From positions 186,001-250,000 of the forward strand of contig NZ_AXWS01000007.1 in the NCBI RefSeq assembly GCF_000482785.1: a stretch of DNA of 64,000 bases, given 5' to 3'. Made by a program: the position numbers and the translations under genes. The notes beneath the pieces are model-generated. The model was not told the DNA's origin. It worked only from the letters and a program-made list of their open reading frames with translations, and did not search any database. This DNA comes from Derxia gummosa DSM 723 (GTDB lineage Bacteria; Pseudomonadota; Gammaproteobacteria; Burkholderiales; Burkholderiaceae_E). The stretch's first letter is position 1. Each line of letters opens with the position of its first letter. Of this stretch, positions 54,843 to 63,567 are shown piece by piece.

Positions 54843-56510
54843 GTGAACCGCGACGCCGGCCGGCACGGCCACGGCCCCGCCGATGCGCCGGCGCCGCTGT
54901 CATCGCCCGCCTTGCCCGCCGGCGCCTCGCCACAGCAGCGCGCGGCGCGCTGGCTGCTCGGGCTCGTCATCGCGCTCGGGCTGATCCGGCTGTTCACGCT
55001 GGGCGCCTACGTCCTGTACGACACGACCGAGGCGCGTTACGGCGAGGTCGCCCGGCTGATGCTCGCCACCGGCGACTGGATCACGCCGCAGAACGACCCC
55101 GGCGTGCCGTTCTGGGCCAAGCCGCCGCTCTACGCCTGGGCCGGCGCGGCGTCGATGGCGATCTTCGGCGTCAATGAATTCGCGGTGAGGCTGCCGTCGC
55201 TGCTGTTCTTCGCCGGCGCCTGCGCGATGGTGTTCGCCTGGGGCCGCGCGCTCGTGCCGCCGCCCGCCTACCGGCCGTCCGCGCCGGGCCTCGGCTATGA
55301 CGCCGCCGGCCGTCATGCCGCCGCCGCCGCGCACACGGCGCTCGGCCGCGCGACCGGGCTGGCCGCCGTCTTCCTGCTCTCGACCATGCCGCTCGCCTTC
55401 GTGAGCGCGGGCGCGATCATGACCGAGGCCTCGCTGCTGTTCTGCACCACCTGGCTGCTCGCGGCATACCGCTTCGCCGTGGTGGCCCGCGCGCGCGGCG
55501 ACGCGCCGGCCGCGCCGGTGTGGCGCTGGGGTTTCTTCGTTGCGGCGGGGCTGGGCATGCTGGCCAAGGGGCCGGTGGCGCTGGTGTACGCCGGCATGCC
55601 GATCTTTGCCTGGACGCTGCTGCGCAACCGCTGGATCGACCTGTGGCGCGGCCTGCCTTGGGTTCGCGGCACGCTGCTCGCGGCGCTCATCTGCGCGCCC
55701 TGGTACATCGCGGCCGAGATCCGCACGCCGGGCTACTGGGAATACTTCTTCATCGGCGAGCACTACAAGCGCTTCACCGAGCCGGGCTGGACTGGCGACC
55801 GCTATGGCAACGCCCACACCGAGCCGCACGGGCAGATCTGGATCGACTGGCTCGCGGGCGCGGCGCCCTGGGCCGAGGCGGCGATCGTGCTCGGGCTGAT
55901 CGGCGGCGCGCGCTGGCTGCGCGGGCTGTCGGGCAACAACGCCGATCGCCAACCGGTGCCGTGGTCGGGCGACGAGCTGTTCTATCTCGTGCTCGGTGCC
56001 GTCTGCGCCCAGGCCTTCTTCACGATGTCGGGCAACCTGATCTGGACCTATTCGCTGCCGGCGCTGCCGCCGCTCGCGCTGCTGCTGGCGCCGTGGTTCG
56101 CGGGGCAAGACCGGTTCGCGCCGGCGCTGCGACGGATGGCGATGGTGCTGCCGCTCGTGTTCGCGGTCGGCTTCTGGGGCTGGGCGCCGAAGTACGCTGA
56201 CGGCCGCTCGGTCGCGCGGCTGGTGGCCGACTGGCGCGCGGCCTCGGTGGCGGCGCCGGGCGAGCTGGTGTTCGTGCGCGACGGGCTGCCGCATTCAGCC
56301 AAGTTCTATTCGCGGGCGACGGCGCGCGCCGTGGGTGACGACGAAGGCCTGGCGCTGGCCGACGGGCCGGACACGGTCTATCTGGCCTTCAGCCATGACG
56401 ATCCGAAGGGGCCGGCCATCGCGCCCGAGCTGGCGGCGCGCTTCGGCGACCGCATCGAGCTGATCGGCAGTTACCGGCATTACGCGCTGTTCCGGCATCG
56501 CGGGCGGTGA
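54843..56510 (+). CDS. ArnT/GT39-type membrane glycosyltransferase
   Basis: Polytopic inner-membrane transferase of 555 residues. The first extracytoplasmic loop carries the ArnT-like acidic motif YDTTEARYGEVARLML near 59-74, followed by PFWAKPPLYAW near 89-99. About 11 hydrophobic helices run to residue 460 and a short soluble domain ends the protein. The start is a GTG five bases after proA; the preceding frame is the antisense of the kinase gene. It resembles ArnT more closely than the other GT39 protein (11475-13100), which has DNIEE in the equivalent loop. The likely role is transfer of a sugar from undecaprenyl phosphate onto lipid A or another envelope acceptor. Confidence 0.85.
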   Translation: MNRDAGRHGHGPADAPAPLSSPALPAGASPQQRAARWLLGLVIALGLIRLFTLGAYVLYDTTEARYGEVARLMLATGDWITPQNDPGVPFWAKPPLYAWAGAASMAIFGVNEFAVRLPSLLFFAGACAMVFAWGRALVPPPAYRPSAPGLGYDAAGRHAAAAAHTALGRATGLAAVFLLSTMPLAFVSAGAIMTEASLLFCTTWLLAAYRFAVVARARGDAPAAPVWRWGFFVAAGLGMLAKGPVALVYAGMPIFAWTLLRNRWIDLWRGLPWVRGTLLAALICAPWYIAAEIRTPGYWEYFFIGEHYKRFTEPGWTGDRYGNAHTEPHGQIWIDWLAGAAPWAEAAIVLGLIGGARWLRGLSGNNADRQPVPWSGDELFYLVLGAVCAQAFFTMSGNLIWTYSLPALPPLALLLAPWFAGQDRFAPALRRMAMVLPLVFAVGFWGWAPKYADGRSVARLVADWRAASVAAPGELVFVRDGLPHSAKFYSRATARAVGDDEGLALADGPDTVYLAFSHDDPKGPAIAPELAARFGDRIELIGSYRHYALFRHRGR

Positions 56511-56518
56511 GCTGCGGC

Positions 56519-56524
56519 TAGACT
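56519..56524 (+). promoter_or_regulatory. Candidate hemJ -10 element
   Basis: TAGACT, in GCGGCTAGACTGGCGG, starts nine bases after the GT39 stop codon and lies 27 bases ahead of the hemJ ATG. No strong -35. Confidence 0.4.
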
Positions 56525-56551
56525 GGCGGGTTTTCGTCGCCGGACGCGCGC

Positions 56552-56992
56552 ATGGACACCGCCTATCTCTGGATCAAGACCTTCCACATCGTCTTCGTCG
56601 TCAGCTGGTACGCGGGGCTGTTCTACCTGCCCCGGCTTTTCGTCTATCACTCGCTCGCTTCCGACCCGGTCGGGATCGAGCGTCTTCAGACCCAGGAGCG
56701 CAAGCTCTACTGGGGCATCATGACCCCGGCCGCGGTGATCGCCATCGCGCTCGGGCTCGTGATGTGGCTGGGCTATCCGATGTGGAAGCTGCCCGGCAAT
56801 GGCTGGATTCACGCGAAGGCCAGCCTCGTGCTGATCCTCGTTGCCGTGCATGTGTACCTCGGCAAGCTGATGATCGATTTCCGCCATGGCCGCAACCGCC
56901 ATGGCCATGTGTTCTACCGCTGGCTCAACGAAATCCCCGCGCTGCCCATCCTCATCGGTGCCGTCGCGCTCGTGATCTTCAAGCCGTTCTGA
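56552..56992 (+). CDS. hemJ: Protoporphyrinogen IX oxidase HemJ
   Basis: Four-helix inner-membrane protein of 146 residues, matching HemJ (UPF0093), which oxidises protoporphyrinogen IX to protoporphyrin IX in haem synthesis. The conserved His12 in WIKTFHIVFVVSWYAGLFYLP, the RLFVYH after it, the TPAAVIAIALG helix and HAKASLVLILVAVHVYLG all fit. No other hem gene is adjacent. The RNA methyltransferase gene follows 13 bases after the stop and is probably read from the same promoter. Confidence 0.92.
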   Translation: MDTAYLWIKTFHIVFVVSWYAGLFYLPRLFVYHSLASDPVGIERLQTQERKLYWGIMTPAAVIAIALGLVMWLGYPMWKLPGNGWIHAKASLVLILVAVHVYLGKLMIDFRHGRNRHGHVFYRWLNEIPALPILIGAVALVIFKPF

Positions 56993-57005
56993 AAGCGAGC
57001 CTGCC

Positions 57006-60000
57006 ATGGCCGATCAAGACAACGATTCCCGCGACGACGACAACAAGCCGTCGCGCCCCACCCTGTCGCGCCCCGAGCGCAAGGACGATTCCTGGGACAC
57101 CGGCACGCGCAGCGGCCCGCGCGCGCGCAAGGCGCTCGAACGCGCCCGCGAAGCCAGCCCGCCCCGCCCGCCGCGCGACGAACGTCCGGCGCGTGACGAC
57201 AGCGCGCCGCGCGACCGCGCCGACGGCGGCTATCGCAACCGTGACGCGGGTGGCTACCGTGGCCGTGAAGGCAGCGGCTCGGGCGAGCGCCGCGAAGGTG
57301 GTTTCCGCGAACGCGGCGAGCGTGACTTTGGCGATCGCAAGCCTTACGGCGAGCGGCGCGAGGGCAGCTTCGCGCCGCGTGGCGACCGGCCGCGTTTCGA
57401 TCGCGAGGGCGGGGATCGGCCGCGCTTCGATCGTGAAGGTGGGGATCGGCCGCGCTTCAACCGCGAAGGCGGTGATCGGCCGCCGTTCAACCGCGAAGGC
57501 GGCGACCGTCCGCCCTTCCGTGGCCGGGAGGAAGGCGGCTTCCGCGAGCGTCGTGAAGGCGGCGGCTTCGGCGAGCGCCGCGAAGGTGGTGCGCGCGAAG
57601 ACCGTCCGTTCCGCGAGCGTGGCGAGCGCGATTTCGGTGACCGCAAGCCCTTCGGCGAGCGTCGCGAAGGCGGCTTCCACGAGCGCGGCGATCGCCCGCG
57701 CTTCGATCGCGAACGTGGCGACCGCCCGCGTTTCGAGCGTGACGGCGGTGATCGTCCGCGCTTCAACCGCGAGGGTGGCGATCGGCCGCCGTTCAATCGC
57801 GAGGGCGGCGATCGCCCCCCGTTCAACCGTGAAGGCGGCGACCGTCCGCCCTTCCGTGGCCGCGAGGAAGGCGGCTTCCGCGAACGCCGCGAGGGGAGCG
57901 GCTTTGGCGAGCGCCGCGAGGGTGGTTTCCGCGAAGGCGGCAACCGCGAGGACCGCCCGTTCCGCGAGCGCGGCGAGCGCGATTTCGGTGACCGCAAGCC
58001 TTTCGGCGAGCGTCGCGAAGGCAGTTTCCGCGAGCGCGGCGATCGTCCGTTCCAGGAGCGTGGCGACCGTCCGCGTTTCGATCGCGAAGGCGGCGACCGG
58101 CCCCGCTTCGAGCGCGACGGCGAGCGTCCGCGCTTCAACCGCGAGGGCGGAGATCGCCCGCCGTTCAAACGCGAAGGCGGTGACCGCCCGCCCTTCCGTG
58201 GCCGTGACGAAGGCGGCTTCCGTGGCCGCGAAGGCGGCGGTTTCGGCGAGCGCCGCGAAGGCGGTTTCCGCGAACGCGACGGCGGCGACCGCAAGCCCTT
58301 CCACGAGCGCGGCGATCATCCGTTCCAGGAGCGCGGCGACCGTCCGCGTTTCGATCGTGAAGGTGGCGACCGCCCGCGCTTTGACCGTGAGGGCGGTGAT
58401 CGTCCGCGCTTCAACCGCGAGGGTGGCGACCGCCCGCCGTTCAACCGTGAAGGCGGCGACCGTCCGCCCTTCCGTGGTCGTGACGAAGGCGGCTTCCGTG
58501 GCCGCGAAGGCGGCGGTTTCGGCGAGCGCCGCGAGGGTGGCTTCCGCGAACGCGGCGAACGCGACGGCGGCGACCGCAAGCCCTTCCACGAGCGCGGCGA
58601 CCGCCCGTTCCAGGACCGTGGCGACCGTCCGCGCTTCGAGCGCGACGACCGCCCCCGTTTCGACCGTGACAGCGATCGCCCGCGCTACAACCGCGAAGGC
58701 GGCGACCGCCCCCGCTTCGAGCGCAACGAACGCCCCGCCGGCGCCCGTCCGGCGCCCGCGCCCAAGCCCGCGCCAGCCGGTCTGGCCGAAGGCATCGCGC
58801 GCTGGTTCTCGCCCTGCCCGCGCGGCCTCGAACCCGTGCTGCGCGACGAACTCGTCGCCATCGGCGCTGGCGACGTGGCCATCGTCCCCGGCGGCGTGAA
58901 GTTCACCGGCGACCACCGCCTCGGCATGCGCGTCAACCTCGAATCGCGCATCGCCAGCCGCGTGCTGCGCGCGATCCACGACGCGCCCTACCGCGACGAG
59001 CACGACCTCAACGCCATCGCCGCCGGCATCGACTGGGCCGCCTGGTTCAGCCCCGAATGCACGATCAAGGTCGAACTCGTCGCCCAGCGCTCGCCGCTGC
59101 GCAGCCTCGAATTCACCACGCTGCGCATCAAGGACGCGATCTGCGACCGCTTCCGCGACGAGACCGGCGAACGCCCGAGCATCGACACCTCGACGCCCGA
59201 CGTGCGCATCAACGTCTTCTGCGACGAGCGCGACGCCACCTTCTATCTCGACACCAGCGGCGAAGCGCTGTTCAAGCGCGGCTGGCGCCTCGACAAGGTG
59301 GCCGCCCCGCTGCGCGAGAACCTCGCCGCCGGCCTCATCGCGCTGGCCGGCTGGACGGCCGACAAGCCGCTGCTCGACCCGTTCTGCGGCAGCGGCACCA
59401 TTCCGGTCGAGGCCGCGCACATCGCCTTCGGTCGAGCGCCGGGCCTGGAGCGCGAATTCGCCTTCCGCCACCTCGCCGGCTTCGACGGCAAGGTCTGGGA
59501 TGCGCTGCTCGCAGATGCGCGCGCGCGCATCAACGACGAAGCCGACGCGCGCATCTTCGGCGGCGACATCTCCATCGCCGCCCTGCCCGCCGCCAAGGCC
59601 AACGCCGAACGCGCCGGTGTCGAGATCGAATGGCGCCAGATCGACGCCCGCCAGGCCGAACCGCCCACCGCCGAGCCCGGCCTCATCCTCTGCAACCCGC
59701 CCTACGGCGAGCGCATCCACGTGCGCGGCCGCCCGGTGGAGCAGGAAGACGGGGACGACCGCGAGTTCTTCGAGGAATTCGGCCGCGCGCTCAAGGAGCG
59801 CTTCACCGGCTGGCGCGTCGCCATCCTGTCGAGCGACCCCAACATCGTCGGCAAGCTGCGGCTCAAGCCTTCGCGCAGCATTGCGCTGTTCAACGGCGCG
59901 CTTGCCTGCAAGCTGCACATCTTCGAGATCCACGCCAACTCGGGCGCCGACTTCGACGCGGAAGAAGCCAAGGCGCTCGGCAACCGGCTCGTCGAGGATG

Positions 60001-60290
60001 ACGCCGATGTCGAGGACAGCGCCGCCGAAGATGACGTTACCGTCGAGAGCGTGGTCGTCGAAGGCGACTTGAGCGTCGAGGACAACGCCGACGAAGCGAC
60101 CGCCGCGCCGCCCGCGACCGAGGCGGCCGACCATGAGACGGACCCGACGATTGCCCCGACGACCGACCCCGAAGTGCCGCAATCGCCGGCCGACGTCGAT
60201 GCCGACGCAGGCACACCACCGGCCGGCGCCGACGCGGATGCCGAGTCCGATCCGACGCCCGCCGGCCCCGAAGCGCACGACCAACGTTGA
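57006..60290 (+). CDS. THUMP/class I RNA methyltransferase with giant Arg/Gly/Asp repeat tract
   Basis: Predicted 23S rRNA guanine-N2 methyltransferase related to the RlmL half of RlmKL (YpsC type). Residues 1-68 are charged and disordered, and 69-583 are a long repeat tract of GDRPRFDREG-like and GERREGG-like units. A THUMP region follows from about 600. The methyltransferase has DPFCGSGT at 791-798 and the catalytic NPPYGER at 897-903. A roughly 90-residue Asp/Glu/Ala/Thr/Pro-rich tail ends the protein. Normal family length is about 400, so the 1094 residues come from the added disordered regions. The stop codon lies inside the promoter of the next tRNA gene (TTGACA). The catalytic role is secure; the exact target base is not. 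Confidence 0.88.
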   Translation: MADQDNDSRDDDNKPSRPTLSRPERKDDSWDTGTRSGPRARKALERAREASPPRPPRDERPARDDSAPRDRADGGYRNRDAGGYRGREGSGSGERREGGFRERGERDFGDRKPYGERREGSFAPRGDRPRFDREGGDRPRFDREGGDRPRFNREGGDRPPFNREGGDRPPFRGREEGGFRERREGGGFGERREGGAREDRPFRERGERDFGDRKPFGERREGGFHERGDRPRFDRERGDRPRFERDGGDRPRFNREGGDRPPFNREGGDRPPFNREGGDRPPFRGREEGGFRERREGSGFGERREGGFREGGNREDRPFRERGERDFGDRKPFGERREGSFRERGDRPFQERGDRPRFDREGGDRPRFERDGERPRFNREGGDRPPFKREGGDRPPFRGRDEGGFRGREGGGFGERREGGFRERDGGDRKPFHERGDHPFQERGDRPRFDREGGDRPRFDREGGDRPRFNREGGDRPPFNREGGDRPPFRGRDEGGFRGREGGGFGERREGGFRERGERDGGDRKPFHERGDRPFQDRGDRPRFERDDRPRFDRDSDRPRYNREGGDRPRFERNERPAGARPAPAPKPAPAGLAEGIARWFSPCPRGLEPVLRDELVAIGAGDVAIVPGGVKFTGDHRLGMRVNLESRIASRVLRAIHDAPYRDEHDLNAIAAGIDWAAWFSPECTIKVELVAQRSPLRSLEFTTLRIKDAICDRFRDETGERPSIDTSTPDVRINVFCDERDATFYLDTSGEALFKRGWRLDKVAAPLRENLAAGLIALAGWTADKPLLDPFCGSGTIPVEAAHIAFGRAPGLEREFAFRHLAGFDGKVWDALLADARARINDEADARIFGGDISIAALPAAKANAERAGVEIEWRQIDARQAEPPTAEPGLILCNPPYGERIHVRGRPVEQEDGDDREFFEEFGRALKERFTGWRVAILSSDPNIVGKLRLKPSRSIALFNGALACKLHIFEIHANSGADFDAEEAKALGNRLVEDDADVEDSAAEDDVTVESVVVEGDLSVEDNADEATAAPPATEAADHETDPTIAPTTDPEVPQSPADVDADAGTPPAGADADAESDPTPAGPEAHDQR
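57210..58755 (+). repeat. Coding repeat tract (RGG-like, disordered)
   Basis: About 1.5 kb of imperfect repeats within the methyltransferase gene. The basic unit is ten codons (GDRPRFDREG and variants with N, P or E). A larger block of about 90-110 codons, joining GDRPPFRGR, GGFRERREGG, GFGERREGG and DRKPF modules, recurs about four times (near 57480, 57790, 58140 and 58430). Third positions vary between copies, which argues for selection at protein level rather than recent slippage alone. Confidence 0.9.
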
Positions 60291-60315
60291 CAGGTCACCA
60301 GACAGTACGCATAAT
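60287..60315 (+). promoter_or_regulatory. tRNA-Met promoter
   Basis: Perfect TTGACA (60287-60292), a 17-base spacer, and CATAAT (60310-60315). The -35 overlaps the methyltransferase stop codon. A GC-rich stretch lies between the start region and the tRNA, which begins 33 bases after the -10. Confidence 0.8.
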
Positions 60316-60348
60316 CTTGTGCTTTCCGCGTGACCTCGCGGACATGTT

Positions 60349-60425
<77 letters not shown>

Positions 60426-60434
60426 GGTTTTCCG

Positions 60435-60470
60435 AAAACCCCGATCCTCACCGGTCGGGGTTTTTCTTTT
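60435..60470. terminator. Bidirectional intrinsic terminator after tRNA-Met
   Basis: A 10-base stem AAAACCCCGA/TCGGGGTTTT with a 10-base loop, followed by a T-rich run ending in TTTCTTTT. On the minus strand the same hairpin is followed by TTTT and lies over the 3' end of the convergent gene, whose TGA stop is in the loop. Confidence 0.9.
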
Positions 60471-61632
60471 GCGACGCCGGTTCCGGCCCATCCGCCGCGG
60501 CCGCCTCCAACGCCATCCAGCGCTTTTGCAGGTTCTGCGCGCCGATCGTCGTCTGTCCGGCCCAGGACTCGAAACCGCTCACGGTCACCGCGCCATTCAT
60601 CGCCTGCACGAGACTCGTGTCGAGCGCGAGCGCGGCGCGCACCGCCGAATCCAGTCCGGTCAGATAACGCGCGGTATCGGTCAGGCGCTCGACGCCGCCC
60701 GGCGGACCGAAGCCCGGCACCACGACCGGCGGCTGCCGCGCGCCAAGACGGCCTAGCGCCGCGAGCCAGCCGTCGATCTCGCCGTCGCGCAATTCAGGCA
60801 GGCGTCCCGCCGACGCCAGCCCGGCCGCGAACAGCACCCCGGTCGCGCGGTCGAGCACGGCAATGTCGCCGGTGCCGCGCGACTGCGAGAGATCGATCAG
60901 CTCGATCTCGCGTCCGCCCACCGTGATCGTCGCGTCACCGGCGATCGTGCGTTCGGGCACCGTCACCTCGGTGTCGCTCATCTCGCGCATGCCGAGCGCG
61001 TCACGCAGCTTGTTCAGGCAGGTTTCGCAGCGCTGGCCGATCAGCTCCGCCGCCCGCGCGTGGGTGACCAGCGGGATGCCGCGCTCGCGCAAGGCGCCGG
61101 CGCCGAACACGAATTCCGGCGCCTGATGCGTGACCACCGCCATCACCACCGGCAGCGGGCTGAGCCGTGCCACCGCCGCCAGCGCCGCCTCGACCTGGGC
61201 GCGGGACGTGCCGGTATCCACCAGCACCACGCCCGACGGCCCGACGATCACGCCGATGTTGGCGACCCAGCCGCGATTGGCCGCAGTCGCCTCGCCATCG
61301 ATTCCGCGCAGCACCCAGACGCCAGCCGCTACCGGCTCGGCGCGCAGCTCGACCGGCGCGGGCGCGAAAGCCGGTGTGTCGAAGGGGCAAGGCTCGGTCG
61401 CGCCCCAGCCGAAGCGACCATCGGCCCGGCATTCGCGCGGCGCGCCGATGCCGACGCCCACGCCGCCCACCGATGCGAAACCCGCGCACCCCGCCAGCAG
61501 CAGGACCGCCGCCGCGAGCGGCGCACCAGCGCCCATGTCGCGCCGGAACGCGGCATACGCGCCACGGCAACCGGCTGCGACCCCGCGGCTGAGAAAGGCC
61601 CTGCCCGCCCACCGGCGCGCCGCGTCCTTCAT
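60448..61632 (-). CDS. Quinoprotein-relay metallohydrolase-like lipoprotein with degenerate zinc motif
   Basis: MBL-fold protein of 394 residues, similar to the second metallohydrolase of quinoprotein relay operons. A lipoprotein-type signal ends in LLAGC near residue 49, so it is exported. The usual HxHxDH is replaced by THQAPEFVFG, although VLVDTGTSRAQ, GVLFAAGLASAG and VVPGFGPPGG keep the fold, and an RCETCL cysteine pair follows the first motif. It overlaps the SoxYZ-like gene by four bases. An internal ATG at 61536 would start nearer the signal. The last codons and the stop are inside the shared terminator. Probably last gene of the relay operon; activity is uncertain without the full zinc site. 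Confidence 0.8.
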   Translation of the reverse strand: MKDAARRWAGRAFLSRGVAAGCRGAYAAFRRDMGAGAPLAAAVLLLAGCAGFASVGGVGVGIGAPRECRADGRFGWGATEPCPFDTPAFAPAPVELRAEPVAAGVWVLRGIDGEATAANRGWVANIGVIVGPSGVVLVDTGTSRAQVEAALAAVARLSPLPVVMAVVTHQAPEFVFGAGALRERGIPLVTHARAAELIGQRCETCLNKLRDALGMREMSDTEVTVPERTIAGDATITVGGREIELIDLSQSRGTGDIAVLDRATGVLFAAGLASAGRLPELRDGEIDGWLAALGRLGARQPPVVVPGFGPPGGVERLTDTARYLTGLDSAVRAALALDTSLVQAMNGAVTVSGFESWAGQTTIGAQNLQKRWMALEAAAADGPEPASQKKNPDR

Positions 61633-62510
61633 CCCGCCACCTGAGGCTGCCCGCCCCGGACCGCGAGGCGGGTATCGAAGACCGCATCCTTCGTGTCCTC
61701 GACACGCGCGACCAGATCACCATCCCCCTCGGGCCTGAACCTGAATCTGAAATTCGGGTTCTCGCTGATCGCGAAGCTCGTCTCGCCGCGCAGGACGAGC
61801 CGGCTTGCGTACTCGATCGTCAGCTCGCGCACATACCACGGCGAGGCATAGAGCCGCGTGAGCTGATCCATCGCGAGGCCGGAATCGTTCGGATGACCGA
61901 TCATGAGCTGGGCCGGATTGGGCTCGCCCAGGCGCAGCGGCGTCGGCACGCGCAACCGGATGCGGCCGACGTTGGCCAGCAGCCGTTCGCGGTCCTTGGC
62001 CGCCGGTGCCGAGCAGCCGCCCGAGGCCTTGACGAAGCGCGATGCCATCACGAGCGAACCATCGGCCAGCTCGGCGATCGCGCGCGCATGGCTGTATTCC
62101 TCGACGCGCAGCCGGGTCTCGATCGCCGCCTGCCCGCTCGCCGGACCGAACTCGAAGCTGCCCGCGAGCGGCGCCGGATTGTTGTCGACCACGAGCACGA
62201 GCCGCCGCACGGCCTGCGCGGCCGACCTCGGCTCGGCAGCCTCGACGCCGATCGGCACGATGGCCGCGTCCTCGGCACGCCCCGGCGCGTCGAGCCGGAG
62301 CAGGCTGCCGTCATCGACGCGGATCGGCCGGTCGCCGAACAGCGCGACGCGCAGCCGCTCCCAGGCCGGCGACGGATCGCTCGCCTCCCGCGCCCGCGCG
62401 CGACGCGGCAGCAGCAGTGCGCCGAGCGGCACGCCGATCAGCCCCGCGCCGATGAGCCGCCGCCGCAGCTTCCGCCCCCTGTCCTTGCCTGAATCCGCTT
62501 GGTTGCCCAT
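61629..62510 (-). CDS. SoxYZ-like carrier of a quinoprotein relay
   Basis: Exported 293-residue fusion of SoxY-like and SoxZ-like domains, as in quinoprotein dehydrogenase-associated carriers. The signal contains consecutive arginines followed by a hydrophobic stretch (LRRRLIGAGLIG near 16-27), compatible with Tat export. The SoxY domain ends with the swinging-arm GGC at 164-166 (Cys166 in KASGGCSAP), where SoxY carries sulfur intermediates. The SoxZ-like half follows (LMIGHPNDSG and onward). It is coupled by a four-base overlap to the metallohydrolase-like lipoprotein gene and lies 61 bases after the first metallohydrolase gene. It presumably shuttles a covalently bound intermediate for a PQQ enzyme not in the window. 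Confidence 0.85.
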   Translation of the reverse strand: MGNQADSGKDRGRKLRRRLIGAGLIGVPLGALLLPRRARAREASDPSPAWERLRVALFGDRPIRVDDGSLLRLDAPGRAEDAAIVPIGVEAAEPRSAAQAVRRLVLVVDNNPAPLAGSFEFGPASGQAAIETRLRVEEYSHARAIAELADGSLVMASRFVKASGGCSAPAAKDRERLLANVGRIRLRVPTPLRLGEPNPAQLMIGHPNDSGLAMDQLTRLYASPWYVRELTIEYASRLVLRGETSFAISENPNFRFRFRPEGDGDLVARVEDTKDAVFDTRLAVRGGQPQVAG

Positions 62511-62538
62511 CGTCGTCTCCCCAGGATCGCGGCCGGAT

Positions 62539-62562
62539 GGTCATGCAAAGGTTTGCATCACC
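62539..62562. promoter_or_regulatory. Dyad ahead of the SoxYZ-like gene
   Basis: GGTCATGCAAA and TTTGCATCACC flank GG, with one mismatch between 11-base arms. It is close to the dyad at 29716-29737 and is placed 29 bases ahead of the SoxYZ-like ATG on the minus strand. Confidence 0.45.
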
Positions 62563-62571
62563 GCCCGTCCG

Positions 62572-63567
62572 TCAGCGCGACCATTCCAGCTCGGCATACG
62601 CGGCGGTCAGATTGCGCCGGTGGTACAGCGGCGCCAGCCGCCATTGCCGGGCCGCCTCGGGCAGCTCGGCCGCGAGCGTCGCGCCGAGCCCGCGCCCGGC
62701 ATCCAGCGCCGCGCCCGCCTCGTCGCGCAGCAGCCCCAGATAGCCGGCCTCGCGGTCGAGCGCCGCGCGCCATGGCGCATCAACCGCACCATGGCCGGGC
62801 ACGACATGCGCTGGTACCGGTTCGCGCAGCGCCGCGAGCACGCCCAGCCAGCCGTCGAGGCTGCCATCGAGCGCCGGAATGCGCTCGACGAACAGCAGGT
62901 CGCCGGTGAACAGGGTGTCGCTCGGCTCGTCGCGCACGCTCAGGTCGCAGTCGGTGTGGGCGGTCGGCCAGGCTCGCAACGCCAGTGTCCGCCCGCCAAG
63001 GTCGATGCGACCGCGATCGACCACGGTCACGGTCGGCGTGACGATGCGGCTACCCTCGGCCACCGGCCCGAGATCGCGTGCAAGCGCATGCAGGTAGGCC
63101 GGACCTCGCGCGGCGAGCGCCGCCGGCAGCCGCGCATGCCCGACGATGTCCAGCGTCGGCCACGCTTCCGCGAAGGCCGCATTGCCGAGCACGTGGTCGG
63201 GATGCGCGTGGGTGTTGATCAGCACGCACACCGGCAGGTCGGTCACGCGGCGGATGGCGGCGACGAAATCCCGGCCCACGGCGAGCGATCCGCCGCTGTC
63301 GATCGCGGCGGCGCAACGCCGGCCGACCACGAGGCCGAGATTGGCGATGTCGCCCCGATTGGCCGCGGCGCTCTCCTCCTGCCGGCCTTCATGCACGAAG
63401 ACGCCAGGCGCGATCGGCTTCAGTTCGAAGCGCGCCGGCCGTGCCTCATCCTGCGAGGCCGCGCGGGCGCCCACCATCAGTCCGGCCACGAGCGCCGCCG
63501 CGAACAGCGCGAGCCGCGGCAGCCATTGCCGTCGTCGCTCAGCGCGCGGCCACGAAGCGCAGCGCAT
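62572..63567 (-). CDS. Quinoprotein-relay zinc metallohydrolase (MBL fold)
   Basis: Exported metallo-beta-lactamase-fold hydrolase of 331 residues. The zinc motif is complete, His120-Ala-His122-Pro-Asp124-His125 in NTHAHPDHVLGN, with later ligands in TAHTDCDLSV and VVPGHGAVD. A signal-like helix covers residues 17-37 (LPRLALFAAALVAGLMVGARA). The start is the ATG overlapping the upstream gene by 29 bases; no closer start fits the frame. It belongs to the first metallohydrolase type of quinoprotein relay operons, related to SoxH. The intact zinc site contrasts with the degenerate paralogue two genes downstream. Confidence 0.84.
   Translation of the reverse strand: MRCASWPRAERRRQWLPRLALFAAALVAGLMVGARAASQDEARPARFELKPIAPGVFVHEGRQEESAAANRGDIANLGLVVGRRCAAAIDSGGSLAVGRDFVAAIRRVTDLPVCVLINTHAHPDHVLGNAAFAEAWPTLDIVGHARLPAALAARGPAYLHALARDLGPVAEGSRIVTPTVTVVDRGRIDLGGRTLALRAWPTAHTDCDLSVRDEPSDTLFTGDLLFVERIPALDGSLDGWLGVLAALREPVPAHVVPGHGAVDAPWRAALDREAGYLGLLRDEAGAALDAGRGLGATLAAELPEAARQWRLAPLYHRRNLTAAYAELEWSR

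Noticed and set aside
57344-58294. Ser/Arg/Pro-rich minus-strand frame resembling an SR protein
   Set aside because: Produced by reading the coding repeats backwards; no start signal and no conservation evidence.
57210-58755. CRISPR-like or satellite repeat array
   Set aside because: Units are in-frame codons without unique spacers of constant length, so this is a protein repeat.
56979-60284. A minus-strand open frame of 1101 codons opposite the RNA methyltransferase
   Set aside because: It mirrors the repeat-rich gene, is Ala/Val/Thr-monotonous and has no recognisable motif; the plus strand has catalytic motifs. Such antisense frames are expected at this GC content.
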